DNA from: Bacteroides sp.
Lineage (GTDB): Bacteria > Bacteroidota > Bacteroidia > Bacteroidales > Bacteroidaceae
Assembly (NCBI GenBank): GCA_020861095.1
Contig: JAJBTC010000145.1
Coordinates: 1 to 34,838 of the forward strand
Length of the DNA: 34,838 bases
Direction of reading: 5' to 3'
Positions 24,021 to 32,553 of the stretch are shown piece after piece. How positions within the stretch are numbered: position 1 is the first letter of the stretch; every line of letters begins with the position of its first letter. The notes below the pieces were generated by a model, which did no database searches, was not told where the DNA came from, and saw only the letters and a program-made list of their open reading frames with translations. The position numbers were made by a program, and so were the translations under genes.

Positions 24021-24881
24021 ATGAGACAACTAAAGATTACCAAAAGTATCACCAACAGAGAGAGTGCTTCTCTTGACAAGTATTTACAGGAAATCGGACG
24101 CGAGGACCTGATCACTGTCGAAGAGGAGGTGGAACTCGCTCAGCGCATTCGTAAGGGTGACCGTGTGGCATTGGAAAAACTGACCCGGGCCAACCTGCGT
24201 TTCGTTGTTTCCGTAGCCAAGCAATACCAGAACCAGGGACTTAGTTTGCCCGACCTTATCAACGAAGGAAATCTGGGATTGATCAAAGCTGCGGAGAAGT
24301 TCGACGAAACCCGTGGGTTCAAGTTCATCAGTTATGCCGTTTGGTGGATCCGTCAGTCTATTTTACAGGCTTTGGCAGAGCAGTCGCGCATCGTTCGCCT
24401 GCCGCTCAACCAGGTAGGTTCGCTGAACAAGATCAGCAAAGCCTTCTCTAAGTTTGAGCAGGAGAATGAGCGTCGCCCTTCCCCTGAAGAATTGGCTGAA
24501 GAATTGGATATCCCTGTGGATAAAATCTCCGATACGCTCAAGGTATCCGGCCGTTATATTTCGGTCGATGCTCCTTTTGTGGAAGGAGAAGACAACAGTC
24601 TGCTGGATGTGCTGGTGAACGACGATTCGCCTATGGCAGACCGCTCGTTGGTGAACGAGTCTCTTGCGAGGGAAATTGATAGAGCACTTTCTATGTTAAC
24701 CGATAGGGAAAAAGAGATCATACAGATGTTTTTCGGTATCGGACAACAGGAAATGACATTGGAAGAGATCGGCGATAAATTCGGGCTCACCCGTGAGCGT
24801 GTGCGTCAGATCAAAGAAAAAGCAATAAGAAGATTACGACAAAGCAATCGTAGCGAATTGCTCAAGTCTTATTTGGGATAA
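24021..24881 (+). CDS. rpoD: Primary sigma factor of RNA polymerase
   Basis: The 286-residue protein is the short Bacteroidetes form of the housekeeping sigma factor, without region 1.1. Region 1.2 is [16 protein letters not shown], and region 2 has [23 protein letters not shown] and [18 protein letters not shown] (promoter melting and -7 recognition). Region 3 covers about residues 135-215. Region 4 has [20 protein letters not shown] as its helix-turn-helix and ends in [17 protein letters not shown]. This sigma would read the TAnnTTTG promoters seen throughout the window. Confidence 0.97.
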   Translation: MRQLKITKSITNRESASLDKYLQEIGREDLITVEEEVELAQRIRKGDRVALEKLTRANLRFVVSVAKQYQNQGLSLPDLINEGNLGLIKAAEKFDETRGFKFISYAVWWIRQSILQALAEQSRIVRLPLNQVGSLNKISKAFSKFEQENERRPSPEELAEELDIPVDKISDTLKVSGRYISVDAPFVEGEDNSLLDVLVNDDSPMADRSLVNESLAREIDRALSMLTDREKEIIQMFFGIGQQEMTLEEIGDKFGLTRERVRQIKEKAIRRLRQSNRSELLKSYLG

Positions 24882-24917
24882 ATAAGAATATCAGTTTCCG
24901 ACACATGAAGGTATAAA

Positions 24918-24951
24918 AGCCGGTTCGTCTTTTTTGACGGCCGGTTTTTTT
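24918..24951 (+). terminator. Intrinsic terminator of rpoD
   Basis: An imperfect hairpin (GCCGGTTCGTC with GACGGCCGG) is followed by seven T. It lies 36 nt after the rpoD stop. Confidence 0.7.
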
Positions 24952-24953
24952 GT

Positions 24954-24961
24954 TACCTTTG
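24954..24961 (+). promoter_or_regulatory. -7 element upstream of the small secreted protein gene
   Basis: TACCTTTG lies 28 nt upstream of the ATG at 24990. A second match, TATCTTTG at 24979-24986, is too close to that ATG to serve it. Confidence 0.5.
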
Positions 24962-24989
24962 CCTTTTGAATTACTCAATATCTTTGTCT

Positions 24990-25445
24990 ATGAAATATTT
25001 CAAAGTCCTGATGGTATTTGCCCTTTTGCTGGCAGTAGTCCCGGTATCTGCTCAGAAGAAGAAATCGGCCAAAGCAGCCAAACCGCAGAAAGTACTGAAA
25101 GAACCTAAAGAACCAAAGGTTCTGAAGCCTGTATATATATTTGGTATCGCGGCTTCTTTTACCGATACGGTGGTCTATTATACGGATATTCAACTGTTGG
25201 ATAGTGTACATCTCAACGGGCATGGTTTCCTGCCGCAGCGGGAGCTGTACAGCTACCAGTTGAAGAACTACCTGGAGTATGATAAACAGATACCCAACCA
25301 CACCTGTATGGTCTATTTTGCCAACAATCGCAGCGACCTGGACAAGCAGTATTCCAGGGTGATGAACAAATACAAAAAGTCTTCTGATCAGGTCCTGGAA
25401 CTGATTGATCCCAAAGAATTCCAGTTTAAAAAACCGGAATACTGA
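24990..25445 (+). CDS. Small secreted protein of unknown function
   Basis: The 151-residue product has a signal peptide (VLMVFALLLAVVPVSAQ) followed by a lysine-rich linker (KKKSAKAAKPQK, residues about 21-45). A compact domain then begins with VYIFGIAASFTDTVVYYTDI. The domain is not recognised. The start at 24990 is chosen over 24966 because it opens the signal peptide and lies downstream of the predicted promoter. It has its own promoter and terminator, so it is transcribed alone. Confidence 0.75.
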   Translation: MKYFKVLMVFALLLAVVPVSAQKKKSAKAAKPQKVLKEPKEPKVLKPVYIFGIAASFTDTVVYYTDIQLLDSVHLNGHGFLPQRELYSYQLKNYLEYDKQIPNHTCMVYFANNRSDLDKQYSRVMNKYKKSSDQVLELIDPKEFQFKKPEY

Positions 25446-25460
25446 TCCGAACGTTATAGG

Positions 25461-25490
25461 TAAGAGATAGGTGGATATCTCTTATTTTTT
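25461..25490 (+). terminator. Intrinsic terminator
   Basis: A perfect 9-bp stem (TAAGAGATA at 25461-25469 with TATCTCTTA at 25476-25484) is followed by six T. Confidence 0.75.
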
Positions 25491-25496
25491 ATCTTT

Positions 25497-25504
25497 TATT
25501 TTTG
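25497..25504 (+). promoter_or_regulatory. -7 element of the clostripain-family gene
   Basis: TATTTTTG lies 21 nt upstream of the ATG at 25526, directly after the preceding terminator. Confidence 0.45.
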
Positions 25505-25525
25505 TGGAATAAAATATATATAACT

Positions 25526-26725
25526 ATGAGACCTTACGTATACGGAGTTCTGGGTATGTTTCTGATGTTGATAGTCGCTTGTGATAACGACGATCCTACA
25601 ACCATGCCTCCGGAGAAAGGTACGGATTGTACGGTGTTGGCTTATCTGATCGGGAACAGTAATAGTAACGATCTGAGCTACTTACTTCTGACCAACTATC
25701 AGGATATGCTGGTTGGCATGGAGTCTGTAGATGTTTCTAAGCATAATTTATTGGTTTACATAGAGACTAAGTCTGATGATCCGCATCTGATCCATATCCG
25801 CAAGGAGAAAGGAACGGTGATTGCTGATACACTTTGCAGCTATTCGGAGCAGAATCCGTTGAGTATATCTGTGATGACTGAGGTATTTTCTACGGTTTTC
25901 AATGAATTTCCGGCAAGTCGTTACGGATTGGTTTTCGGTTCGCATGCGGAAGGATGGCTACCTGCTACCAACTCTGCCTCGCGATCGGTAGGAGTATATC
26001 AGAATACACAAATGAATGTACCTGATTTCGCTACGGTATTGCAACGTGTCGGGCGACATTTTGAATATATATTCTTCGATGCCTGTTTCATGCAAACGGT
26101 AGAGGTGGCTTATGAGCTTCGTGAATATACCGATTATATTATAGGATCTTCTACTGAAATCCCGGGCCCGGGTGCTCCTTATAAGACCCTGACTCCTCTT
26201 TTATTTAGTTCAGACAATGCCGCAATGAAAATTGCAAAGGAATATTTTGATGTTTATAATGAGATTTATACTGGCCAAGCACCAACAAATGCATTATGGA
26301 CAGCGGGAGTTTCCGTCTCTGTGACGGATATGCAGTATGTGGATAAGCTGGCGGCAAAAACGAATGATATTTTGTCTGTATATTATATGGATAGACAATT
26401 GCCTGCTTCACTAAATGATATTTTCTATTATGATAAGAGGACAACTATATATTACTATGATTTTGATGGTTTCATCAAGCAGATAACGGATGAAAATGAA
26501 GATTATGATTCCTGGAAGGAAGCTTATCAACAGGTTGTTCCTTATTTTGCTACTACGGATAAAAATTATTCTGCCTATATCGGAGGATTGTTCGATATGA
26601 AGGGGGCTACAGGACTTTCTACTTATATTCCCAGAGATGGTTCCTCTTTGACCAATGCGAATACCTATTATCCGACTATGCAATGGTATAAAGCTGCCGG
26701 ATGGGATCTTACAGGTTGGTGGTAA
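25526..26725 (+). CDS. Clostripain-related (peptidase C11) lipoprotein
   Basis: The 399-residue protein starts with a lipoprotein signal (GMFLMLIVAC). The peptidase C11 domain is shown by YGLVFGSHAEGWLPA, carrying the catalytic His, and YIFFDACFMQTVEVAYEL, carrying the catalytic Cys near residue 185. C11 proteases of gut Bacteroidales cut after basic residues and can mature by self-cleavage. It is probably displayed in the periplasm or at the surface; its substrate is unknown. The start was chosen for the lipobox and the promoter. The latter half is more A/T-rich than the neighbouring genes. Confidence 0.88.
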   Translation: MRPYVYGVLGMFLMLIVACDNDDPTTMPPEKGTDCTVLAYLIGNSNSNDLSYLLLTNYQDMLVGMESVDVSKHNLLVYIETKSDDPHLIHIRKEKGTVIADTLCSYSEQNPLSISVMTEVFSTVFNEFPASRYGLVFGSHAEGWLPATNSASRSVGVYQNTQMNVPDFATVLQRVGRHFEYIFFDACFMQTVEVAYELREYTDYIIGSSTEIPGPGAPYKTLTPLLFSSDNAAMKIAKEYFDVYNEIYTGQAPTNALWTAGVSVSVTDMQYVDKLAAKTNDILSVYYMDRQLPASLNDIFYYDKRTTIYYYDFDGFIKQITDENEDYDSWKEAYQQVVPYFATTDKNYSAYIGGLFDMKGATGLSTYIPRDGSSLTNANTYYPTMQWYKAAGWDLTGWW

Positions 26726-26864
26726 TAAATTAGCATAAATAAGTATACTCCATTCATTGTATGTATAAACTTTCGGATTTTCTACATACGCAGGATACGA
26801 TTTATCTATAAAGTATATGTACACAGGGAGTTTATATGACTTCGTCCACAGAGAAGGGGATTAC
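26726..26864. other. Intergenic stretch before the composite repeat element
   Basis: Nothing is recognised between the C11 gene stop and the left end of the repeat element. No intrinsic terminator was identified. Confidence 0.3.
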
Positions 26865-27020
26865 CTGTAGAGACGCACGGCGTGCAGTGGTGTCCGGAAT
26901 AAATCGTTAGTATTGGGGATCCTATGCTTTATTTCAAATAGTTACATTTGATTTTCTACCCGGAGGATTTCAAGCTATTATTTTTTCGGAAGCTATGCAA
27001 ATGACACTCATGTACTCTGA

Positions 27021-27060
27021 CTTCCTTTGATTTTCTCTGATTTCCTCTGATTTCCTCTGA
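27021..27060. repeat. Four tandem 10-bp units
   Basis: Four units of TTTCCTCTGA (the first two degenerate) run head to tail. Confidence 0.75.
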
Positions 27061-27083
27061 AAACCCGAAGGGTTTAATGTGCA

Positions 27084-27327
27084 TAACCCCCAGTGAAGCG
27101 AAGTGAAGGGCCATAGCCCGTAACGAAGCGACTGGGGGTAGTAACGGATACACTTCTCTTCAACCCCAAAGTGGGTTGAATGTAAAGAAACTCCATCCTA
27201 CATAGTATGAGCACGATTTTACATCGTTTTATTCAGGATAGAAGCATTCAACCCGCTTCGGGGTTGAAGACCGAGGACGGATCCATACCCCCAGTCGCTC
27301 CGCTATGCTTCGCTTCACTGGGGGTTA
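27084..27327. repeat. Nested inverted repeat, about 245 bp
   Basis: The outer arms begin TAACCCCCAGTGAAGCGAAG and end with the complement; the inner arms are CAACCCCAAAGTGGGTTG-type sequences. A spacer of about 60 bp separates the inner arms. Folded on either strand it would form a long interrupted hairpin. Confidence 0.65.
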
Positions 27328-27528
27328 GTCACAGTAAAGCCTCCGGGCTTTCAGAGTGGATGAGTGACAGTTGGATAGTTCCGTAAATATTAACATAGTT
27401 TTCCGGACACTACGGCACGGCGTGCGTCTCTGTGGTGTAGGTCCAATCCGGATGTTGTAAGTCTCCGTAGGGTACGTCCGACAAAAAAATGTATTCCGCA
27501 GGGTCTATGTCTTCCCATTCGGTATGCT

Positions 27529-27549
27529 GAGACGCACGCCGTGCGTCTC
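27529..27549. repeat. Perfect GAGACGCAC palindrome
   Basis: GAGACGCAC and GTGCGTCTC flank a 3-nt centre, followed by TACAG. It is a free-standing copy of the element that also forms the ends of the 26865-27434 unit. Confidence 0.7.
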
Positions 27550-27683
27550 TACAGGATACGGAGTCTGATATATACAACGAAGGATGAACACTTGTTTATC
27601 CTATGTAAGGAAAGAGTTATCTGAAAAGTATAATTTTTCCTGGAATAAATGATTGGGCATTGGTTGTAAATCAGAAAAGCCCA

Positions 27684-28976
27684 TTACGAATACTTCTTTG
27701 GATACCGGAAGAGAATGGCCAGCACTGCAAATCCCCCCATAATGAAAGGATAATACAGGTAAGGTACAATGCTGCCGGGAGCGATACCGGCAATACCTGC
27801 GGCTATCAATAGCTGCGCTCCGTAAGGGATCATGCCTTGTACCATACAAGAGAAGGTATCCAGAATACTGGCCGATTTACGCCGGTCTACGTGGAAACGA
27901 GTGGCTATATCTTTGGCAATAGGCCCGGTAGTAATAATGGCAATGGTATTGTTGGCAGTACACAGGTTGGTCAGGCTCACCAATGCGGCTATACTCAGTT
28001 CGGCTCCCCGTTTGTTTTTCACACGTTTGGTCAGCCCGGATATAATAAAGTCGATCCCGCCGTTGTAACGGATAGTCTCCAGCATTCCGCCTGCCAGCAG
28101 GGTGACAATAATCAATTCGCCCATTCCGGTGATCCCGTCTCCCATAGAACCAACCCATTCTACCCATCCGAATCCGCCGGAAGCCATACCTATAATACCC
28201 GTCAATACAATACCTGTTACCAGTACCATCATTACATTCAGTCCGGCAATGGCCGTGACAAGTACTACAAGGTAGGGAAGGACTCTGATCCATTCGATGT
28301 CTCCGATCTCATAGGAGAGTTCTATGGACCATCCCTGAAAGATGTAGATCCCAACGACCAGCAAGGCTGCCGGAAGCACGATCCGGAAATTTACCCGGAA
28401 TTTATCCCGCATCACGCAGTCCTGTGTTTTGGTAGCGGCAATGGTTGTATCGGAGATAAAGGAAAGATTGTCTCCGAAGAGCGCACCTCCAACTACTATG
28501 GCTGTCATAAAGGAGAGGTTCACTCCGGTTTTCTCTGCCAATCCTATAGCTACGGGAGCCAGGGCCACAATGGTCCCGACACTGGTGCCTACGGAAAGAG
28601 AAATGAAACAAGCTGCTATAAATACTCCGGCCAGCAGGAGATTGTCCGGAAGCAGCAGGAGCGTGAGGTCTACCGTAGCATCAATGGCTCCCATCTGCCG
28701 GGCGCTCTGTGCGAAGGCGCCTGCCAGGACAAATATCCATATCATCAGCATGATATTTTTGTTGGAAGCACCTACCGAAAACTGATAGATCCGCTGGTCC
28801 AGCCTCAGTCCGGGAGTGATGGCGATCGCGAAACACGAAGCAATCAAAAAAGCAACAGCAATCGGCATCTGTATATCCAGTAAGATGGCCGTACAGAGGT
28901 AAAGCCCCAGGAATACAAACAATGGACTGAGCGACCACCAGCCCGGACGGGGTTTTCCCGCTTTTATCTGAGTCAT
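27684..28976 (-). CDS. NhaC-family Na+/H+ antiporter
   Basis: The 430-residue protein has about eleven hydrophobic segments. SLSVGTSVGTIVALAPVAIGLAEKTG near residue 150 and VVGGALFGDNLSFISDTTIAA near residue 185 are hallmark stretches of the NhaC family, including the charged Asp residues expected in transport. TCTANNTIAIITTGPIAKDI-like sequence near residue 340 is the second conserved core (NLCTANNTIAIITTGPIAKD). It would exchange protons for sodium at the inner membrane. It is transcribed alone from a promoter at 29003-29010. Confidence 0.92.
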   Translation of the reverse strand: MTQIKAGKPRPGWWSLSPLFVFLGLYLCTAILLDIQMPIAVAFLIASCFAIAITPGLRLDQRIYQFSVGASNKNIMLMIWIFVLAGAFAQSARQMGAIDATVDLTLLLLPDNLLLAGVFIAACFISLSVGTSVGTIVALAPVAIGLAEKTGVNLSFMTAIVVGGALFGDNLSFISDTTIAATKTQDCVMRDKFRVNFRIVLPAALLVVGIYIFQGWSIELSYEIGDIEWIRVLPYLVVLVTAIAGLNVMMVLVTGIVLTGIIGMASGGFGWVEWVGSMGDGITGMGELIIVTLLAGGMLETIRYNGGIDFIISGLTKRVKNKRGAELSIAALVSLTNLCTANNTIAIITTGPIAKDIATRFHVDRRKSASILDTFSCMVQGMIPYGAQLLIAAGIAGIAPGSIVPYLYYPFIMGGFAVLAILFRYPKKYS

Positions 28977-29002
28977 AAGTTGGGTTTTTTGTTTTGAAGT
29001 GG

Positions 29003-29010
29003 CAAAGATA
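29003..29010 (-). promoter_or_regulatory. -7 element of the antiporter gene
   Basis: TATCTTTG on the minus strand lies 26 nt upstream of the start codon. The -33 region is weak. Confidence 0.55.
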
Positions 29011-29103
29011 TAAATAAAGATAGAAATAATGCGTGTGACAGAAAGGATGGTGTTGTTGAAAATGAGTAAAAAAATAAAATTATAGGAAGGAACCCTCTGT
29101 TTT

Positions 29104-29138
29104 TTTGTCTGGTGAACCGAACAAAAGCATTACTTTTG
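29104..29138 (+). promoter_or_regulatory. Promoter of a second candidate small RNA
   Basis: TTTG (29104-29107) is followed after 23 nt by TACTTTTG (29131-29138). The spacing is slightly long. No gene starts downstream on this strand. Confidence 0.45.
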
Positions 29139-29144
29139 CATCAA

Positions 29145-29262
29145 CAATATAACAAAGGTTAGCTAACTGCTTCATGCATCTGAAAATTCCATATCTTAAC
29201 TGTACAACGATATGGTCCACAGTTAGCAAAAAAAGCGGCACGAAGGGATTCGGGCCGCTTTT
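29145..29262 (+). ncRNA. Candidate structured small RNA of about 118 nt
   Basis: The predicted transcript contains an exact 8-bp outer stem (GCTAACTG at 29162-29169 with CAGTTAGC at 29220-29227) enclosing an exact 7-bp stem (CCATATC at 29189-29195 with GATATGG at 29209-29215). It ends in the GCGGC/GCCGC hairpin shared with the uxaA terminator. It has no reading frame and matches no RNA family I recognise. Confidence 0.4.
29228..29262 (-). terminator. Intrinsic terminator of uxaA (bidirectional)
   Basis: On the minus strand AAAAGCGGC pairs with GCCGCTTTT and is followed by a run of seven T. It lies 27 nt after the uxaA stop codon. The plus-strand T run has only four T. Confidence 0.75.
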
Positions 29263-29288
29263 ATAATCAGATGGAGATCACTGTTGTA

Positions 29289-30779
29289 TCAGAGAGTTAC
29301 TCCGGTTTTGAAAATCGCTATTTCACGATACCCTTTCTTCTCGTTGTTCACCTGTTCGCCACTGGCTACCCGGAGAATATAATCGATAAAGCGTTCGCAG
29401 GTTTTCTCCATGGGTTCGTCTTCCACGATCACTCCGGCATTGAAGTCGATCCATCCCGGTTTGTTCTGTGCCAGTGCAGAGTTGGTAGAGATCTTCATGG
29501 TCGGTACAAAGGTGCCGAAGGGTGTCCCGCGTCCGGTGGTAAAGAGGACCATGTGGCAACCGCAGGAAGCCAGTGCTGTAGAAGCTACCAGGTCGTTGCC
29601 CGGAGCAGACAGCAGGCTCAGCCCTTTTACTTTCAGACGTTCCCCGTACGACAATACCCCGGAAACCTTGCTTTTCCCGCATTTCTGTGTACATCCCAGT
29701 GCTTTCTCTTCCAGGGTAGAAATACCTCCAGCCTTGTTTCCCGGTGAGGGGTTTTCTCCTACCGGTTCGCCGTGAGACAGGAAATACTCTTTGAAATCAT
29801 TGATCAGGTGTACGGTCTCTTCAAACAGTTCTTTGTTCTCACAACGGTTCATCAGGATGGTTTCCGCTCCGAACATTTCAGGAACTTCCGTCAATACACT
29901 GGTGCCTCCCTGTGCGATCAGAAAGTCAGAGAATACTCCCAGCAACGGATTGGCCGTAATGCCGGAGAAACCGTCCGATCCTCCGCACTTCAGACCTACA
30001 CGCAGTTCCGAAACAGGCACGGTAGTGCGTACATCTTTGCTGGCTTTCGCATAGAGTTCCCGCAGGATCTGCATTCCCTCTTCATATTCGTCGCCTACCT
30101 GCTGTGTGACCATGAATTTGATACGGTCTTCGTCGTATGCTCCGATAAAGTCATGGAATACGTCTGGTTGGTTGTTCTCACAGCCCAGACCTACCACCAG
30201 GACCGCTCCCGCATTGGGGTGGAGTACCATATCGCGCAGGATCTTTTTGGTATTTTCGTGATCTTCTCCCAACTGCGAACAACCGTAGTTGTGCGGGAAG
30301 GCTACGATTGCATCCACACCTTCTCCCTGTGTCTCTTTTTGCAGGGCGTTGGCCAGCTGATTGGCAATCCCGTTTACGCACCCTACGGTCGGGATGATCC
30401 ATATTTCGTTGCGGATGCCCACTTCGCCGTTCTTGCGGCGATATCCCTGGAAAGAGAGTTCTTTCGGAGCAATGTCCAGAGAGACTTCCGTGGGGTTGTA
30501 TGTATAGTCGAGCAATCCGGCCAGGTTGGTACGGATGTTGTTCTCATTTATCCAGTCACCCGTTTTTTTCGCCTGGGTCGCATGGCCGATCGGATATCCG
30601 TATTTGATCACATTTTCTCCTTCGGAGAAATCTTTCAGAGCAAATTTGTGTCCGGCAGGGATCTCTTCGTTCAGGACAATTTCTTTACCATCTACAGAGA
30701 ATGTTTCACCGGCAGGCAACGTAACGATCGCGACGGCTACATTGTCCGCCGGATTGATCTTCAGATACTTTGTTTTCAT
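29289..30779 (-). CDS. uxaA: Altronate dehydratase
   Basis: The 496-residue protein removes water from D-altronate to give 2-keto-3-deoxygluconate, a step in galacturonate breakdown. The first 90 residues are the SAF-type N-terminal domain (AVAIVTLPAGETFSV, KFALKDFSEGENVIKYGYPIG). The UxaA/GarD core follows: GYRRKNGEVGIRNEIWIIPTVGCVNG, FPHNYGCSQLG, GLKCGGSDGFSGITANPLLG and CGCHMVLFTTGRGTPFGT. The Cys-rich motifs fit iron binding. The length is normal for the family. Its product feeds KdgK and Eda, encoded on the other side of the regulator gene. Confidence 0.95.
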   Translation of the reverse strand: MKTKYLKINPADNVAVAIVTLPAGETFSVDGKEIVLNEEIPAGHKFALKDFSEGENVIKYGYPIGHATQAKKTGDWINENNIRTNLAGLLDYTYNPTEVSLDIAPKELSFQGYRRKNGEVGIRNEIWIIPTVGCVNGIANQLANALQKETQGEGVDAIVAFPHNYGCSQLGEDHENTKKILRDMVLHPNAGAVLVVGLGCENNQPDVFHDFIGAYDEDRIKFMVTQQVGDEYEEGMQILRELYAKASKDVRTTVPVSELRVGLKCGGSDGFSGITANPLLGVFSDFLIAQGGTSVLTEVPEMFGAETILMNRCENKELFEETVHLINDFKEYFLSHGEPVGENPSPGNKAGGISTLEEKALGCTQKCGKSKVSGVLSYGERLKVKGLSLLSAPGNDLVASTALASCGCHMVLFTTGRGTPFGTFVPTMKISTNSALAQNKPGWIDFNAGVIVEDEPMEKTCERFIDYILRVASGEQVNNEKKGYREIAIFKTGVTL

Positions 30780-30947
30780 GTTCTTAGAGCCTCATTTAAA
30801 TGATTAAAAATATATAGTATGTATGTTTTTCGTCTTTTCTGTTGCCTTGCTGACTCTCTGTTCGCTGTCCGGACCCTCTGCTTTGTACAGGTTTTGTACA
30901 GACAGGCCGGTCATCCTGCCACGTACCTATCCTGCCGGGTGCCCGTT

Positions 30948-32012
30948 TCAGCGGTTCCGGTAGAAATCTATGGTCTCCACAGTCAGCAGATCAATAGGCA
31001 TATAATTGATACGGTTCACCTCTTTCCTGAAAATGAGGTGGTCGCACAATGCCTTGATCCCGTTGTACCCCTGTAACTCGGGTTGCTGGGCGATCAGGAA
31101 AGATACGCTTCCCTCTTTCAGGCAACGTACATTCCTCTCCAGCAAGTCATAGCCGATCAGGTTGAAACCCTTTTGCGGCTTTTCCAGCAGATACTCTCCA
31201 ACCGCGTATACTTTGGAGTTGAAGGTGATACCGCTGTGTACGCCGGGATGTTCCCGGAAAAAATCGTCCATCATCCGGTGGTCGTCGCTGTTGCGCCTGG
31301 CGTGCAGGTTCAGTTCCAGGATACGGCAGGAGGGGTGATGCTGCTTCATATATTCCCGGAAACCGATCTCCCGGTTTTCCTGCTGATTCGACCCTACGAT
31401 CCCTTCGTTGATCTTCCGGAAGATCACCACCTCTTTTTCATCCCCTGCCAGCAGCATCAGCATCCGTGCGGCGAAATATCCGCTCCGTTGCGAATTCTGA
31501 CCATAGAAAGCCAGTGGAGGCACTGCCGGAATATTCGAGTCTATGTATATAAAAGGTGTCTCCGATTCGTTCAACTTGTCGGTAAACCTTTAGGTATACT
31601 GAGGTACGGTCGGAGCAAACAACACTCCATCGGGCTGCTCTGTCAGGATCTCCTGACTTTTGTCTACGAACGAATGATAATCATACGGATCGTAATAGTC
31701 GGTTCTCAGCGATATGTGAAAATCCGAATAGGCAACCAGCGCGTCACTGATCCCTTTTTCTATGGCTGTCCAGTATTCTCCCGGCTGGTGCATAGGCAGC
31801 AGGCAAGAGAAGGTATACTTTTTATTCGAAGCCAGTGCACTGGCATACATGTTGGGATGATAATCCAACTCTACCAGTATCTCTTCCACCCGTTTGCGGC
31901 TGGAAGGGGACACACCGCTGCGACCGTGGATCACACGATCTACCGTACCTACCGATACTCCGGCCAGCCGGGCAATGTCTTTGATTCTGATTCTTTCAGG
32001 TAATCTGTTCAT
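30948..32012 (-). pseudogene. LacI-family regulator with an internal stop codon
   Basis: The frame from 32012 opens with a LacI helix-turn-helix (IRIKDIARLAGVSVGTVDRV, then hinge SRKRVEEILVELDYHPN). The periplasmic-binding-like effector domain then runs through to 30948 (PFIYIDSNIPAVPPLAFYGQNS, GITFNSKVYAVGEYL). A TAA at 31590-31592 cuts the frame after 140 residues. The frame is the same on both sides, so one base change (for example AAA to TAA) explains it. An intact gene would encode about 354 residues. It lies between uxaA and kdgK and is the obvious regulator of the hexuronate genes. The 140-residue fragment keeps the DNA-binding part but not the effector and dimer core. Confidence 0.88.
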
Positions 32013-32292
32013 AATATATATTAAGAGGCTGATTCATTTACGATGTAGTAATTTGCAATACATGAATCTCAACTATTCTGCAAAATAATACGATTTATGA
32101 TTTAACTATTTACGATCTCCCATTTATATTCCTTCATTTTCTTTTCCTGAATAAAAACCATACACTGAAATCCATTATATATTCTATCCTTCTATACCTT
32201 ATTTATACTACTGTTGTTTTCCCCTTTATTAAATAGTCTTTCCGTAAACCTTTTCGCATTATTAGCACCATGATACTTCACCATGTACTCCG
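32013..32292. other. Intergenic region with degenerate ATTTACG repeats
   Basis: No gene is seen. Degenerate repeat pieces lie at 32031-32050 (GATTCATTTACGATGTAGTA) and 32090-32118 (ACGATTTATGATTTAAC, then ATTTACGATC). Confidence 0.4.
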
Positions 32293-32324
32293 AATCGTAC
32301 ATCGTACATCAGTAAATCGTAAAT
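32293..32324 (-). repeat. ATTTACG repeat, copy D
   Basis: This has 32 nt identical to the minus-strand form of the 33-nt repeat flanking the four-helix-bundle gene. It lies directly next to the upstream candidate operator. Confidence 0.8.
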
Positions 32325-32327
32325 CTC

Positions 32328-32343
32328 TTGTGTTCGCACACAA
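32328..32343. promoter_or_regulatory. Candidate LacI-type operator O1
   Basis: TTGTGTTCGCACACAA is a palindrome of the form TTGTGTnCGnACACAA with a central CG, the usual layout of LacI-family operators. It lies 40 bp upstream of the -33 element of kdgK. Confidence 0.5.
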
Positions 32344-32382
32344 TGATAATATTCATTTTTTCGACACAAATATATAACAATT

Positions 32383-32412
32383 TTTGTAATTACGAAAAAT
32401 ATTGTATCTTTG
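32383..32412 (+). promoter_or_regulatory. kdgK promoter
   Basis: TTTG (32383-32386) is followed after 18 nt by TATCTTTG (32405-32412). The start site would be near 32419, leaving a leader of about 135 nt. Operator O2 overlaps the -7 element. Confidence 0.7.
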
Positions 32413-32425
32413 TGCCCGCACACGA
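32410..32425. promoter_or_regulatory. Candidate LacI-type operator O2
   Basis: TTGTGCCCGCACACGA matches TTGTGTnCGnACACAA at all but two fixed positions and has the same central CG. It covers the end of the -7 element and the start site, where a repressor would block transcription. Its centre is 82 bp from that of O1. Confidence 0.5.
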
Positions 32426-32553
32426 CAAAGTTTATAAATTTTAGTTTCCAGGATAAAAAGATTAGTTATCAGGTAATTGGGGTTGTTTTTTGGGATAAGT
32501 GACAATTTGAAAGTTGAACATCTAATATACTTAAATTATTAAAAGACAAAATT

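Larger units (their letters stand above)
26865..27434. repeat. Composite MITE-like element with terminal and nested inverted repeats
   Basis: The ends, about 26865-26915 and 27387-27434, are imperfect inverted repeats sharing GAGACGCACG and GTGTCCGGAA. Inside lie a tandem array (27021-27060), a small hairpin (27061-27075), and two nested inverted pairs: 27084-27140 with 27286-27327 (outer, ACCCCCAGTGAAGCGAAG against its complement) and 27157-27181 with 27245-27269 (inner). No plausible gene is inside. The shape is that of a non-autonomous mobile element or a very large hairpin; no transposase is in the window. Confidence 0.55.

Noticed and set aside
24979..24986. TATCTTTG as promoter of the gene at 24990
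   Set aside because: A start site 7 or so nt downstream would fall inside the coding region; TACCTTTG at 24954 is better placed.
26956..27153. 65-codon minus-strand open frame
   Set aside because: It lies within the nested inverted repeats and tandem array, so it is probably a by-product of the repeat sequence.
27837..28883. 348-codon plus-strand open frame
   Set aside because: It is antisense to the antiporter gene; its Gly/Tyr/His/Gln-rich translation is typical of a frame opposite a membrane protein.
31574..31592. Frameshift in the LacI-family gene
   Set aside because: The two halves are in the same frame; the break is a TAA codon, not an insertion or deletion.
31083..32003. 306-codon plus-strand open frame
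   Set aside because: It is antisense to the LacI-family regulator, whose domains are clear on the other strand despite the stop.
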